NCBI GenBank assembly: GCA_016704145.1 | Contig: JADJAS010000007.1 | Location: forward strand, 124,001-188,000 | Source of the DNA: Rhodocyclaceae bacterium | GTDB lineage: Bacteria; Pseudomonadota; Gammaproteobacteria; Burkholderiales; Rhodocyclaceae | Reading direction: 5' to 3' | DNA length: 64,000 nt | Shown: in pieces, positions 33,475-41,193 of the stretch | Position numbering within the stretch: the stretch's first letter is position 1 | Layout: every line of letters starts with the position of its first letter | Program-made: the position numbers and the translations under genes | The notes under the pieces: model-generated | What the model saw: the letters and a program-made list of their open reading frames with translations, nothing else | Databases searched by the model: none | What the model was told of the DNA's origin: nothing

Positions 33475-34494
33475 ATGGATCGTAGCAAGCGTTTCTATCG
33501 CATCGAACAACTGCTCCATGATCGTCGCATTGCGACCTTCGAGGAAATTCAGTCGGTGCTGGAAGTCTCCCGCGCAACGCTGAAGCGCGATTTCCAGTAT
33601 CTCCGCGACCGACTCAACGCACCCATCGTCTATGATCGCGAGACCGGAGGCTATCGCTTCGAATCACCGTCCGGCGGCCCGGCCTTCCAACTGCCCGGAC
33701 TATGGTTCAATGCCTCGGAAATCCACGCGCTGCTGATGATGCAGCACCTGCTCGCAGAAGTGCAGCCCGGGCTGCTTGGGCCGCAGATCGCGCCCCTGCA
33801 GACCCGGCTGCAGAGCCTGCTCGGCAGCCGGGACAATGCCCCGGACGAAGTCGCACGGCGCATCCGCATCGTCCATGCCGCCAAACGCCATGCCGACCTC
33901 GAGTACTTCGAACTGATCGCCACGGCCCTGCTCAAGCGTCGCCGTCTGTTCATCCGCCACTGGAACCGCGGCCGCAACGAAGAGACCGAGCGCGAGGTCT
34001 CGCCGCAGCGGCTGGTGTTCTATCGCGACAACTGGTATCTCGACGCCTGGTGCCACCTGCGCGCCGAGATCCGCAGTTTCGGCGTCGACGCCATTCGCCA
34101 CGCCGAACCAGTCGAACGCAAGGCAAGGGAGGTCGGGGCAAAGCGTCTCGACGGGGTGCTTGGTGCCGGCTATGGCATTTTCTCGGGCGCGGCCGTGACT
34201 TGGGCAAGGCTGCGCTTTACGCCGGAGCGCGCGCGCTGGGTTGCGTCAGAACAGTGGCATCCGCTACAAAGAACCTCGACCGACGCGGCCGGCTATCTTC
34301 ACCTAGAAATTCCTTACTCGAACCCGACCGAACTGATCATGGACATTCTGCGCCACGGCGCTGGCGTGGAAGTCGTGGCGCCGAGCACGCTGCGGGTAGC
34401 GGTGTGTAGGGAAATGGGCGCGGCCCTGGCGGTTTATGGCCGATCGGACTCGCGCAAGCAGGCTTCCCCTCGACGCCGACAAACGCTACCATAG
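33475..34494 (+). CDS. WYL-domain transcriptional regulator
   Basis: A 339-residue regulator with an N-terminal DeoR-like winged helix (about residues 5-60, FEEIQSVLEVSRATLKRDF). A WYL domain follows with the defining DNWYLDAWCHLR near residue 186, and a WCX C-terminal domain with TPERARWV and GAGVEVVAPSTLR. Such proteins sense nucleotides or small metabolites. It probably controls its own unit, including the nitroreductase. The last 20 residues are basic and low in conservation. Confidence 0.85.
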   Translation: MDRSKRFYRIEQLLHDRRIATFEEIQSVLEVSRATLKRDFQYLRDRLNAPIVYDRETGGYRFESPSGGPAFQLPGLWFNASEIHALLMMQHLLAEVQPGLLGPQIAPLQTRLQSLLGSRDNAPDEVARRIRIVHAAKRHADLEYFELIATALLKRRRLFIRHWNRGRNEETEREVSPQRLVFYRDNWYLDAWCHLRAEIRSFGVDAIRHAEPVERKAREVGAKRLDGVLGAGYGIFSGAAVTWARLRFTPERARWVASEQWHPLQRTSTDAAGYLHLEIPYSNPTELIMDILRHGAGVEVVAPSTLRVAVCREMGAALAVYGRSDSRKQASPRRRQTLP

Positions 34495-34501
34495 TCGGGC
34501 C

Positions 34502-34714
34502 ATGCAACCTGCCAATGACGAACCCGAAACACTGCGTGCCCAACTCCAGGAGTTGCGGATCGAGCACCGCGATCTCGACGAAGCCATCGAGCGGCTTGAG
34601 GCCGCGCCGCCACACGATGAATTGCTCTTGCGGCGGATGAAAAAACGCAAACTGCAGCTCAAGGACAAAATCGCCACCATCCAGCATCTCCTCGAACCGA
34701 ACCAACTTGCCTGA
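34502..34714 (+). CDS. DUF465 (YdcH-like) protein
   Basis: A 70-residue helical-hairpin protein. The family core is RIEHRDLDEAIERLE followed by MKKRKLQLKDKIATIQHLL. ATG at 34502 is used since upstream residues do not fit the fold. It lies 7 bases after the WYL gene and 22 bases before the convergent hupK stop. Function is unknown in the family. Confidence 0.8.
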   Translation: MQPANDEPETLRAQLQELRIEHRDLDEAIERLEAAPPHDELLLRRMKKRKLQLKDKIATIQHLLEPNQLA

Positions 34715-34736
34715 CCACCGTCGGTCACCCGTCAGT

Positions 34737-35531
34737 TCAGGAGAACTCGCAGTACCAGGGCACGCAGGGGTCGAATGCCAGCGCCAAGTGCAGTGCCTGC
34801 TGTTCGGCGTTTGCCTTGCTCATTCCGTTCAACCGTTGAAGCCAGTTGGCGACATCGCCACCGGGGGCGAAATGCACGTCGGTCGGCGCGATGACGGCGT
34901 AGTCGGCGACCTCGTCGCCATCCAGCGACAGCCGATGCTTCAGCGTGCCACGCGCCGTTTCCGCCGTCGCGATGCCAACACCGGCTGAAGGCGACATCGC
35001 CGTCACGGTGCCAAGCAACTGTGGCCGGCCCATCAGCCAGTCCGCCAGCGCCGCCGCTCGACCAGCAATCCGCCCGCGCAACAACTGATCGATCTCCGTA
35101 TCAGCGAGGGCTCCTGCCAGCGCCGCGGGCAGAGGGTGCGCCATCAGCAGTCTCGCCAGACCAGAGCGTTCCGATGACGGTGCGCGCACCGATTGCACGA
35201 AGAATGTTTCATCGAGCGCCAACCGGAATTGTCGCGGCCAATCAACGAACAGTTTCCACGCATGCTCGCGTGCCGCCTCTGCCTGTACCTCGTCGTCGAC
35301 ATGCGCCTCGACGGCGTTGCCGCGCGCTGCCGCCAGCGCCGCCCGCGCGGCAATACCCTGCGCCTTGCCGCACAGCGAATAAATCAGGGGTAACAGCAAC
35401 ACCGCCTGCTCGGCGGGCTTTCCTCGCAGCAGGCGCGCGACATTGGGCCGTTCACAGGTAACGCCGACGCAGCGAACCACGCCGTCGCCTATCGTCAGGG
35501 AAAGCGTTACCCGACCCGGATCGAAAGTCAT
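34737..35531 (-). CDS. hupK: HupK-like hydrogenase maturation protein
   Basis: A 264-residue protein related to the [NiFe]-hydrogenase large subunit but without its full metal site. The region RPNVARLLRGKPAEQAVLLLPLIYSLCGKAQG resembles the N-terminal cysteine area (here given only as family landmark), and the end HLALAFDPCVPWY mimics the large-subunit DPC terminus. HupK is thought to act as a scaffold for the Fe(CN)2CO group. It is about 10 kb from the other hyp genes. An IS element sits directly before its start codon, so its native promoter is displaced. Confidence 0.7.
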   Translation of the reverse strand: MTFDPGRVTLSLTIGDGVVRCVGVTCERPNVARLLRGKPAEQAVLLLPLIYSLCGKAQGIAARAALAAARGNAVEAHVDDEVQAEAAREHAWKLFVDWPRQFRLALDETFFVQSVRAPSSERSGLARLLMAHPLPAALAGALADTEIDQLLRGRIAGRAAALADWLMGRPQLLGTVTAMSPSAGVGIATAETARGTLKHRLSLDGDEVADYAVIAPTDVHFAPGGDVANWLQRLNGMSKANAEQQALHLALAFDPCVPWYCEFS

Positions 35532-35538
35532 GGTCGGA
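35531..35538. repeat. 8-bp target site duplication, left copy
   Basis: TGGTCGGA flanks the insertion element on the left and is repeated exactly on the right at 36581-36588. It includes the complement of the first base of the hupK start codon. Confidence 0.85.
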
Positions 35539-35560
35539 CCTGATTAGCCACAATATTCAG
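35539..35560 (+). repeat. left terminal inverted repeat of the IS
   Basis: CCTGATTAGCCACAAT followed by ATTCAG. It matches the right end with a single mismatch. Confidence 0.9.
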
Positions 35561-35624
35561 AAGGCTCATTTGGCGAGCCTGCCGGGGTGAAAAATGGGCG
35601 CGTCTTGTCCGAAGGGGATGCGCG

Positions 35625-36575
35625 ATGGGGATCAACCGGGTGCAGTTTCAGAAGGGATTGTCGATGGCGCAATTCATGGAGCGCTACGGGACGGAGGAGA
35701 AATGCCACGCTGCGGTTGTTGCGCTGCGCTGGCCGAATGGGTTCGTTTGCCCCGAATGCAAAGACAGGCGCCATTACACGTTCGAGCGCAAGGGACTGCG
35801 GTACTGGCAATGTGCGTCGTGCCGGGAGCAGACGACGGTAATGTGCGGGACGGTGTTCGAGTCCTGAAGTTGCCGCTGACGACCTGGTTCCTGGCGATGC
35901 ATCTGCTGACCCAGGCCAAGAACAATGTCTCGGCGCTGGAACTCAAGCGCCACCTCGGTGTGCGGTACAAGACCGCCTGGCTGCTCAAGCACAAGTTGAT
36001 GCAGGTGATGAGCGAGCGGGAGGCGGATCGCCAACTGGATGGCCGGGTCGAGATCGACGATGCCTACCTGGGCGGCGAACTGCCTGGCGGAAAGAGCGGG
36101 CGCGGTTCGGAGAACAAGGTATCGTTCATTGCCGCCGTGCAGACCACCGAGACCGGCAACCCACTGAAGGTCTGCCTGAAGAAGCTGGAATTCACCAAGG
36201 AGGCGATCACCGACTGGGCGAAGACGGCACTGTCCGCATCGGTCCACGTGGTGTCGGATGGTCTGTGGTGCTTCCGCGCCGTCACCGCGGCCGGCGCCCC
36301 AGGGGCGCATTGTTACTGGTGGCGGCCCCGCCTGCGTCAAGCTGGAGCAATTCCGCGCAGTGAATACCTTCCTCGGCAATCTCAAGACCGCCTACTCGGG
36401 TACCTACCATGCCTTCGATTTCGCTAAGTATGCGCATCGGTATCTTGCTGAAGTCCAGTATCGGTTCAATCGCCGGTTCGATCTGTCGTCTATCCTGAAG
36501 CGCCTCTTGGTTGCTGCCGTGGCTACCACGGCTCGTCCCGAGCGATTCTTGCGCGCGGCTGAACATTGTGGCTAA
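35625..36575 (+). pseudogene. IS1595 (ISXO2-like) transposase, two frameshifts
   Basis: The N-terminal zinc-ribbon part (35625-35867) carries CPECKDRRHYTF and CASCREQT. A shift near 35863 moves the frame to the catalytic part (TTWFLAMHLLTQ through VEIDDAYLGGEL, VSFIAAVQTT and VVSDGLWCF, the DD residues). A second shift near 36290-36310 moves to the end (NTFLGNLKTAYSGTYH and KYAHRYLAEVQYRFNRRF), which stops with TAA at 36573-36575. All the pieces are recognisable, so decay is young. The element is probably not able to move itself. Confidence 0.88.
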
Positions 36576-36580
36576 TCAGG
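36559..36580 (-). repeat. right terminal inverted repeat of the IS
   Basis: This is the complement of the left repeat with one mismatch. It overlaps the transposase stop codon. Confidence 0.9.
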
Positions 36581-36588
36581 TGGTCGGA
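36581..36588. repeat. 8-bp target site duplication, right copy
   Basis: TGGTCGGA, identical to 35531-35538. Confidence 0.85.
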
Positions 36589-36668
36589 TTATCTCTCATT
36601 AATGAGTGTGAACTAATTATAACTTCGTATGATATGCTGACTTGGCTATTTCCTCTTACGGAGTTGCC
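36589..36668. promoter_or_regulatory. AT-rich divergent promoter region for nickel uptake and (originally) hupK
   Basis: This 80-bp stretch is far more AT-rich than its surroundings. It has the perfect palindrome CTCATTAATGAG (36595-36606), a -10-like TATGAT on the + strand (36628-36633) and TATAAT on the - strand (36616-36621). Before the IS insertion it would have lain between hupK (-) and nikK (+). It is likely the nickel-operon promoter. A full NikR operator is not visible. Confidence 0.55.
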
Positions 36669-37364
36669 ATGCGACGCACCCTCGCCTTGTTGACCATGCT
36701 CGTCGGCAGGTCGGTTTGCGCCCACGATCTCTGGCTGGAACGCGAAGCCGGCGGTATCACGCTCTACCAGGGCCACAAGTATTCGGCCCACGGCGGTGCC
36801 GAAACGGTTTCCTACGATGTCGCGTTCGTGAAGGAAGCCGTCGGCCTCGAACCGGGCGGCCGCACGAAGCCGCTGCCGGTGCCGAAGCAAACACCGTGGC
36901 GTGTCGCCACGACTGACTTTTCCGCCATCCACATTTCCGCTTCATCGGGCTACTGGACGAAGACGCCGTGGGAGACCAAGAACCTGCCCAAGACGGGCGT
37001 GACCGGCGCAATCAAGAGCTGGCTCTCCGAGGAATCCGTAAAGCGCATCGACCGCTGGACGCCAGGCACCGACCGGCCGCTTTCCGACGATCTGGAGATC
37101 ACGCCGACCGTCGACCCGCTCGCGTTGAAGCCTGGCGACAAGCTGGTGGTATTGGTTACCGAGGGCGGCAAGCCCAAGGGCGGCGTACCGGTGGCCTATG
37201 GCGAAGACACGCGCGGTGCCACGGGCGAAGACGGCCGCGTCGCCATCCGCCTGCGCCACGGCGGCATGCAGTTGATCGCTGCCAGCGTCGAGACGCCGCT
37301 TGCCGACGGCAAGGCCGACGTGGCGATCCGTAGCGCCATCCTGCAATTCGAGATCGCAAAATGA
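36669..37364 (+). CDS. nikK: NikK-like periplasmic nickel transport component (DUF4198)
   Basis: A 231-residue exported DUF4198 protein. The mature N-terminus begins HDLWLE (signal end CA-HDLW), the family hallmark in which a near-terminal His may bind metal. The rest is two beta-rich domains ending in GEDGRVAIRLRHGGMQLIAAS. In NikKLMQO systems NikK supports Ni2+ uptake. It overlaps nikL by 4 bases. It carries copy 3 of the dispersed motif (36898-36922), in WRVATTDFSA. Confidence 0.8.
   Translation: MRRTLALLTMLVGRSVCAHDLWLEREAGGITLYQGHKYSAHGGAETVSYDVAFVKEAVGLEPGGRTKPLPVPKQTPWRVATTDFSAIHISASSGYWTKTPWETKNLPKTGVTGAIKSWLSEESVKRIDRWTPGTDRPLSDDLEITPTVDPLALKPGDKLVVLVTEGGKPKGGVPVAYGEDTRGATGEDGRVAIRLRHGGMQLIAASVETPLADGKADVAIRSAILQFEIAK
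36898..36922 (+). repeat. dispersed 25-base motif, copy 3
   Basis: GGCGTGTCGCCACGA followed by CTGACTTTTC in nikK. With its left flank it forms the 7-bp dyad CGTGGCG-TGT-CGCCACG. Confidence 0.6.
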
Positions 37365-37786
37365 GGGCGCTCGCCTTCCTCGTCGCGCTCTGGTCGGGTG
37401 CAGCCGCCGCCCACGCGGTACACCACCACATCGCCGCCACCAGCGCGGTGTCGGTCGCGCTCACTTACGCAGATGGCAGCCCCTTCGCCTACGAGAAGTA
37501 CGAGCTTTACCCGGACGGCAAGGACATGCCGGTGCAGGTTGGCAACACCGACGCCGCCGGTCACGTCGTATTCCTGCCCGGCGAAACGAAGCAGTGGCGG
37601 CTGAAGGCCTTCTCTTCCGACGGTCACGGCGTCGACCTGCGCTTTGAGCCACCCGCCGTGCAAGGCAACACCGCTGCTGCCGAATCCGGCCCGAACCGGA
37701 CAACGCTGGCCCTGCTCGGTCTCGGACTCATCCTCGCCGCCTTCGGGTCGTACCAACTCTTCCTCAACAGAAGACAGACAAAATGA
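37361..37786 (+). CDS. nikL: NikL-like nickel transport component
   Basis: A 141-residue protein with signal peptide, mature N-terminus HAVHHHIAAT, a beta-sandwich domain and a C-terminal membrane helix (TLALLGLGLILAAFGSY). NikL is described as an accessory to the NikM core whose N-terminal histidines assist metal capture (family knowledge). It starts within the nikK stop (ATGA) and overlaps the barrel gene by 4 bases. Confidence 0.75.
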   Translation: MRALAFLVALWSGAAAAHAVHHHIAATSAVSVALTYADGSPFAYEKYELYPDGKDMPVQVGNTDAAGHVVFLPGETKQWRLKAFSSDGHGVDLRFEPPAVQGNTAAAESGPNRTTLALLGLGLILAAFGSYQLFLNRRQTK

Positions 37787-38766
37787 GTCTTCGCAATCTT
37801 TGTGTCCTTGGCATCCTTTGCGGAGGAGCGCTTTCTGCCCATGCCCACCATGGCGTCGCGGGTGTCGGTGCAGCCGCATTGGAGGGACCGGGTGCCCCTG
37901 TCGAGTCCGGCAGTTCCGCCGTGCTGCCGGAAGGCAAGACCCTGCTTTACGCCAAGCTCGACCATGCCAAGTTCAAAACCTACGACTCGGCCGCCGTGGA
38001 GAGCGACTACAGCCAGTTCTGGATGGTCGGGCTCGGCCATGGCTTCACACCCTGGTTCTCGGCCTATGTCTTCGCTCCCTACAATATCAAGAAGGACGAA
38101 CCGGGCGGCTTCAAGAGCAAGGGTTGGGCTGACATATCGGTGATGGGCCAAGTCGGCTTCAAGTACGACGATGGCCTGAAACTGGTCACCGCCAATGAGA
38201 GCCTGGACGACATGGAGGACTGGCACTTCACGGTATTCGGCGGCGGCACTTTGCCAACTGGCAAGGCCAACCACCGTCTCTCGGGTGGCAGCATCGATCC
38301 GGGCATGTCGCTCGGCTTCGGCAAGCCTTCGTACTCGCTCGGCCTCACGGCCACCAAGCAGTTGAGCCGCGACCTGACCTTCAACATGGAAGCCTCGATC
38401 ATCCGCTTCCAGGAATACCAGTACGACGACGGCAACAAGGTGAAGTTCGGCGCCGAGAATCGCCTGAACGGCAGCCTGGCATGGCGTCTGCACACGAATC
38501 CGGACAACCGCTTCCGCGTCGACGGCGTGCTAGAAGCGCAATACCTGGCACTTGGCCGCGACATCGAGAATGGTGTTGGCGCGGAAGCCACAGGCGGCAA
38601 GGTGATCTACCTGCTGCCCGGACTGCGCTTCTACAAAGGCAGCACGAGCTTCGCGGTGGGCATCAAGAAGCCGGTCTGGACGCACCTCAACGAAAGCAGC
38701 CAGCAACAGGGCGCCGAAGGTAAGGAGGAGTACCGCCTGATCATCTCGGGCTCCGTGCTCTTCTGA
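37783..38766 (+). CDS. outer-membrane beta-barrel protein in the nickel operon
   Basis: A 327-residue exported protein with signal peptide ending at AHA-HHGV, followed by alternating amphipathic strands and the C-terminal LIISGSVLF. The terminal Phe is the outer-membrane assembly signal. The mature N-terminus again starts with histidines. It resembles the MetA-pathway phenol-degradation type barrels. Embedded in the nickel operon with 4-base and 1-base junctions, it is a good candidate for a non-TonB outer-membrane nickel channel; that role is inferred. Confidence 0.7.
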   Translation: MSLRNLCVLGILCGGALSAHAHHGVAGVGAAALEGPGAPVESGSSAVLPEGKTLLYAKLDHAKFKTYDSAAVESDYSQFWMVGLGHGFTPWFSAYVFAPYNIKKDEPGGFKSKGWADISVMGQVGFKYDDGLKLVTANESLDDMEDWHFTVFGGGTLPTGKANHRLSGGSIDPGMSLGFGKPSYSLGLTATKQLSRDLTFNMEASIIRFQEYQYDDGNKVKFGAENRLNGSLAWRLHTNPDNRFRVDGVLEAQYLALGRDIENGVGAEATGGKVIYLLPGLRFYKGSTSFAVGIKKPVWTHLNESSQQQGAEGKEEYRLIISGSVLF

Positions 38767-39407
38767 TGCATATCCCCGACGGCTTCCTCTCGCCGCAAAC
38801 CTACCTGCCCGCCTACGCGATGGCAGCGGGCGCCTGGGCATGGGCCGCGCGCGGCCTGCGCGAGCGGCTCGACGAAACGACGGTGCCACGCCTGGCCATG
38901 CTGACCGCGCTGGCCTACGGTCTCGGCCTGGTGATGGTGCCGGTGCCCGGCGGCACTTCGGGGCACATGCTCGGCGTGGCGCTACTGGCCATGATCTTCG
39001 GCATGCGCCTGGCTTTCCTGTCCTATTCGCTGGCCCTCCTGCTGCAGGCGCTGCTGCTCGGCGCCGGCGGCATCACGGCGCTGCCGATCAACGCGCTGGC
39101 GATGGGTCTGGTCGGAGCGGCCGCGGCGGTCGCAACGAAGACACTGCTGTTGCGCGTCAACGAAACCGCCGCCATCTCCATCGCTGCCTGGATTTCGGTG
39201 GTGCTGCCCGGCCTCGTCGTCGCGCTGGTGCTGGGCATTCAGCCATTGATCGCCCACCAGCCCGACGGCACGCCGCTGTTCTTCCCCTTCGGGCTGGAGA
39301 TCACGCTGCCGGCCGTGCTGATTCCGCACCTCGCCATCGGCGTCGGCGAGGCGGTGCTGACGGTGCTGATCTGGCGCTACGCGAAGTCGCGAAAGTGGTG
39401 TGCATGA
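38766..39407 (+). CDS. nikM: ECF-type nickel transporter core, NikM/CbiM family
   Basis: A 213-residue substrate-binding membrane subunit. It begins MHIPDGFLS, where the N-terminal amine, His2 and later residues bind the metal, and has the second motif GGTSGHMLG near residue 60. Seven helices are predicted. Nickel rather than cobalt is inferred from nikK, nikL and the hydrogenase genes; no cobalamin genes are nearby. ATG shares a base with the preceding stop. Confidence 0.9.
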   Translation: MHIPDGFLSPQTYLPAYAMAAGAWAWAARGLRERLDETTVPRLAMLTALAYGLGLVMVPVPGGTSGHMLGVALLAMIFGMRLAFLSYSLALLLQALLLGAGGITALPINALAMGLVGAAAAVATKTLLLRVNETAAISIAAWISVVLPGLVVALVLGIQPLIAHQPDGTPLFFPFGLEITLPAVLIPHLAIGVGEAVLTVLIWRYAKSRKWCA

Positions 39408-39958
39408 GTCCCCGCGCGTGGCTGGTCGCCTATCTGCTCGCCGTCGTGGCGGCGACCTTCGTCCATGAACCCGCCCTGCTCACCGCGGCGCTCGCCGTCG
39501 CCGTTGCCGCCGCCGGTCGCGGACGCTGGAAACTCCTGCGCCGGACACTCATCGCCATCCTCGCCTTCAACCTCACCGTCAGCCTCGGCTATGCCGCCGT
39601 CGCGCTCTGGCGAGGCGACTTCAATCCCGGCTATCTGCTGCTGGTGAACCTGCGCGTGCTGCTGCTGGTCTTCCTCGGCATGTGGTTCGCGGCTCGCGTC
39701 GACCCGATCGCCGCCATCAGTGGCGTGTCGCCATCACTGACTTTTGTCGCGACGCTGACGCTCGGCCAGTTGCGCGCTTTCGAGCGCATCGCCAATGACT
39801 TCACACTGGCCTTCGCCAGCCGCAATCCCGCGCCGCCTCGGCTGATCGACCGCACCCACCACGCAGCAGCCCAAGGCATCGCGCTGATGGACAAGACGAT
39901 GGCGGCCGCGACAGAGTCCGCTCTGGCGATGCGCTCCCGTGGAGCTTTCGATGATTGA
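39404..39958 (+). CDS. nikQ: ECF transporter T component, NikQ/CbiQ family
   Basis: A 184-residue transmembrane coupling subunit. The cytoplasmic coupling segment includes LGQLRAFERIANDFTLAFASRN, a shortened form of the usual Ala-Arg-Gly coupling helices, followed by AMRSRG. It is shorter than typical CbiQ (about 225-260 residues), though no frameshift is seen. It overlaps nikM by 4 bases and nikO by 8. Copy 4 of the dispersed motif lies inside (39722-39746). Confidence 0.85.
   Translation: MSPRAWLVAYLLAVVAATFVHEPALLTAALAVAVAAAGRGRWKLLRRTLIAILAFNLTVSLGYAAVALWRGDFNPGYLLLVNLRVLLLVFLGMWFAARVDPIAAISGVSPSLTFVATLTLGQLRAFERIANDFTLAFASRNPAPPRLIDRTHHAAAQGIALMDKTMAAATESALAMRSRGAFDD
39722..39746 (+). 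repeat. dispersed 25-base motif, copy 4
   Basis: GGCGTGTCGCCATCA followed by CTGACTTTTG in nikQ, sense orientation. Confidence 0.55.
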
Positions 39959-40724
39959 ACTTTCCGATGTTTCCTTCGGCTGGCCCGACGGGCCGGCCGT
40001 GCTCTCCCGTCTCTCCCTGAAGATATCTCCCGGTGAGAAGGTGGTGCTGCTCGGTGCCAACGGCTGCGGCAAGTCCACGCTGCTCAAACTCATGAACGGC
40101 CTGGTGTTTCCGGCTAGCGGCGAGGTCCGCTGGAACGGCGAGGCGCTGACTCAGGCGCAATTGAAGCAACGCGAATTCGCGCGTCGCTTCCGTGGCGATT
40201 GCGTGCTACTGTTCCAGCATCCCGAGGCGATGCTGTTCAACCCGACAGTGCGCGAGGAGATCGCCTACACGCTGAAGAAACTCGGTCGCGCGGATGTCGA
40301 GGACAAGGTTGCGCACTGGGCCGGGGAACTGCGCATCGTCCACCTGCTCGACAAGGCGCCGTTCAGCCTTTCTGGCGGAGAGAAACAGAAGGTGGCACTG
40401 GCCGCGCTGCTGGCCCTCGACCCGCAACTGCTACTGCTCGACGAACCCGGCGCCAGCCTGGACCCGGCAACCGTTGGCTGGCTGGTCGATACCCTGGTGC
40501 ATTCCGATCGCACCGTCGTCGCCAGCACGCACAGTCTGTCGCTGGCGGCGGAACTCGGCAGTCGTTGCGTTGTCCTTGGAACAGGTGGGGAAGTCATGTT
40601 CGACGGGCCGATGCGCATGGCGCTGACCGGCATGGCCTTACTGGAGAAGGCGGGACTCGCCCACCATCACCGCCATCGCCACGGCGGCGCCGAGCATGCG
40701 CACCTCCACGGCCACGACTGGTGA
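39951..40724 (+). CDS. nikO: ECF transporter ATPase, NikO/CbiO family, with His-rich tail
   Basis: A 257-residue ABC ATPase: Walker A GANGCGKST, Q-loop LFQHPEAMLF, signature FSLSGGEKQK, Walker B LLLLDEP and switch VASTHSL. ATG at 39951 is favoured over GTG at 39939. The last 20 residues hold eight histidines (HHHRHRHGGAEHAHLHGHDW), which is not part of the ABC fold. They may bind Ni2+ on the cytosolic side, as storage or feedback. Confidence 0.9.
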   Translation: MIELSDVSFGWPDGPAVLSRLSLKISPGEKVVLLGANGCGKSTLLKLMNGLVFPASGEVRWNGEALTQAQLKQREFARRFRGDCVLLFQHPEAMLFNPTVREEIAYTLKKLGRADVEDKVAHWAGELRIVHLLDKAPFSLSGGEKQKVALAALLALDPQLLLLDEPGASLDPATVGWLVDTLVHSDRTVVASTHSLSLAAELGSRCVVLGTGGEVMFDGPMRMALTGMALLEKAGLAHHHRHRHGGAEHAHLHGHDW

Positions 40725-40803
40725 CGCCGTCGCCCGGCGGCGACAGCGGTCGGCGCGCATCCGGGTGCGCGCTACCATGACGACCCCAACGGAGAAGAGA
40801 GTC

Positions 40804-41190
40804 ATGCCAATGAACAAGACAATCGCCTTGGCGGCAAGCCTGCTCGTGCTCGGCACCGCATCGCTCGCACGCGCCGTCGAGAGTGGCGATGCCGCCCCGC
40901 CGAGCCCGCCACGCGCATCAGGGCCGGTGGAGACGGTCAAGGAGGCCGCTGTGGAAGTTGGCCATGCCGTGAAGGAAACTGCCATCGAAGTGGGTCACGC
41001 GGCCAGGGAGACGGCCATCAAGGTCGGCCGCGGCACCAAGGAAGCGGCAGTCCAGGTTGGCCTGGGCGTCAAGAACGCCGCCGTCGAAGCCGGTCATGTG
41101 GCAATGAACGCGGCCCAGAAAGTCGGCGAAGGCGTGAAATCCGCCGTTTCGTCCGGCCCCAGCCAACCGCCGCCGCCGAAGCAGGATTGA
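40804..41190 (+). CDS. exported 11-residue-repeat (LEA/apolipoprotein-like) protein
   Basis: A 128-residue exported protein with signal peptide ending at ARA-VE. Residues 40-110 consist of about six imperfect 11-residue repeats of the type VKETAIEVGHA, VRETAIKVGRG, TKEAAVQVGLG. They would form an amphipathic helix like LEA or apolipoprotein repeats. The tail is Pro-rich. A GGAGAAGAGA site lies before ATG 40804 (ATG 40810 is also possible). It follows nikO by 79 bases. Function unknown; membrane-surface or stress protection is a guess from the repeat. Confidence 0.75.
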   Translation: MPMNKTIALAASLLVLGTASLARAVESGDAAPPSPPRASGPVETVKEAAVEVGHAVKETAIEVGHAARETAIKVGRGTKEAAVQVGLGVKNAAVEAGHVAMNAAQKVGEGVKSAVSSGPSQPPPPKQD

Positions 41191-41193
41191 CGG

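Larger units (their letters stand above)
35539..36580 (+). mobile_element. IS1595-family insertion sequence (degenerate transposase)
   Basis: A 1042-bp element bounded by 22-bp inverted repeats with one mismatch: CCTGATTAGCCACAAT, then A or G, then TTCAG (35539-35560; complement at 36559-36580). It is flanked by the perfect 8-bp duplication TGGTCGGA, the length expected for IS1595. The ends and duplication are intact, so insertion is fairly recent, but the transposase is broken by two frameshifts. It landed between hupK and the nickel-uptake genes. Confidence 0.9.

Noticed and set aside
36619..36630. ATAACTTCGTAT, identical to part of a loxP arm
   Set aside because: Only 12 bases match, there is no second arm or 8-base spacer, and no Cre-type recombinase is present. 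It lies in a natural AT-rich promoter region, so chance similarity.
36589..36668. A NikR operator of the type GTATGA-N16-TCATAC
   Set aside because: One half-site GTATGA is at 36627-36632, but no partner lies at the required distance on either side.
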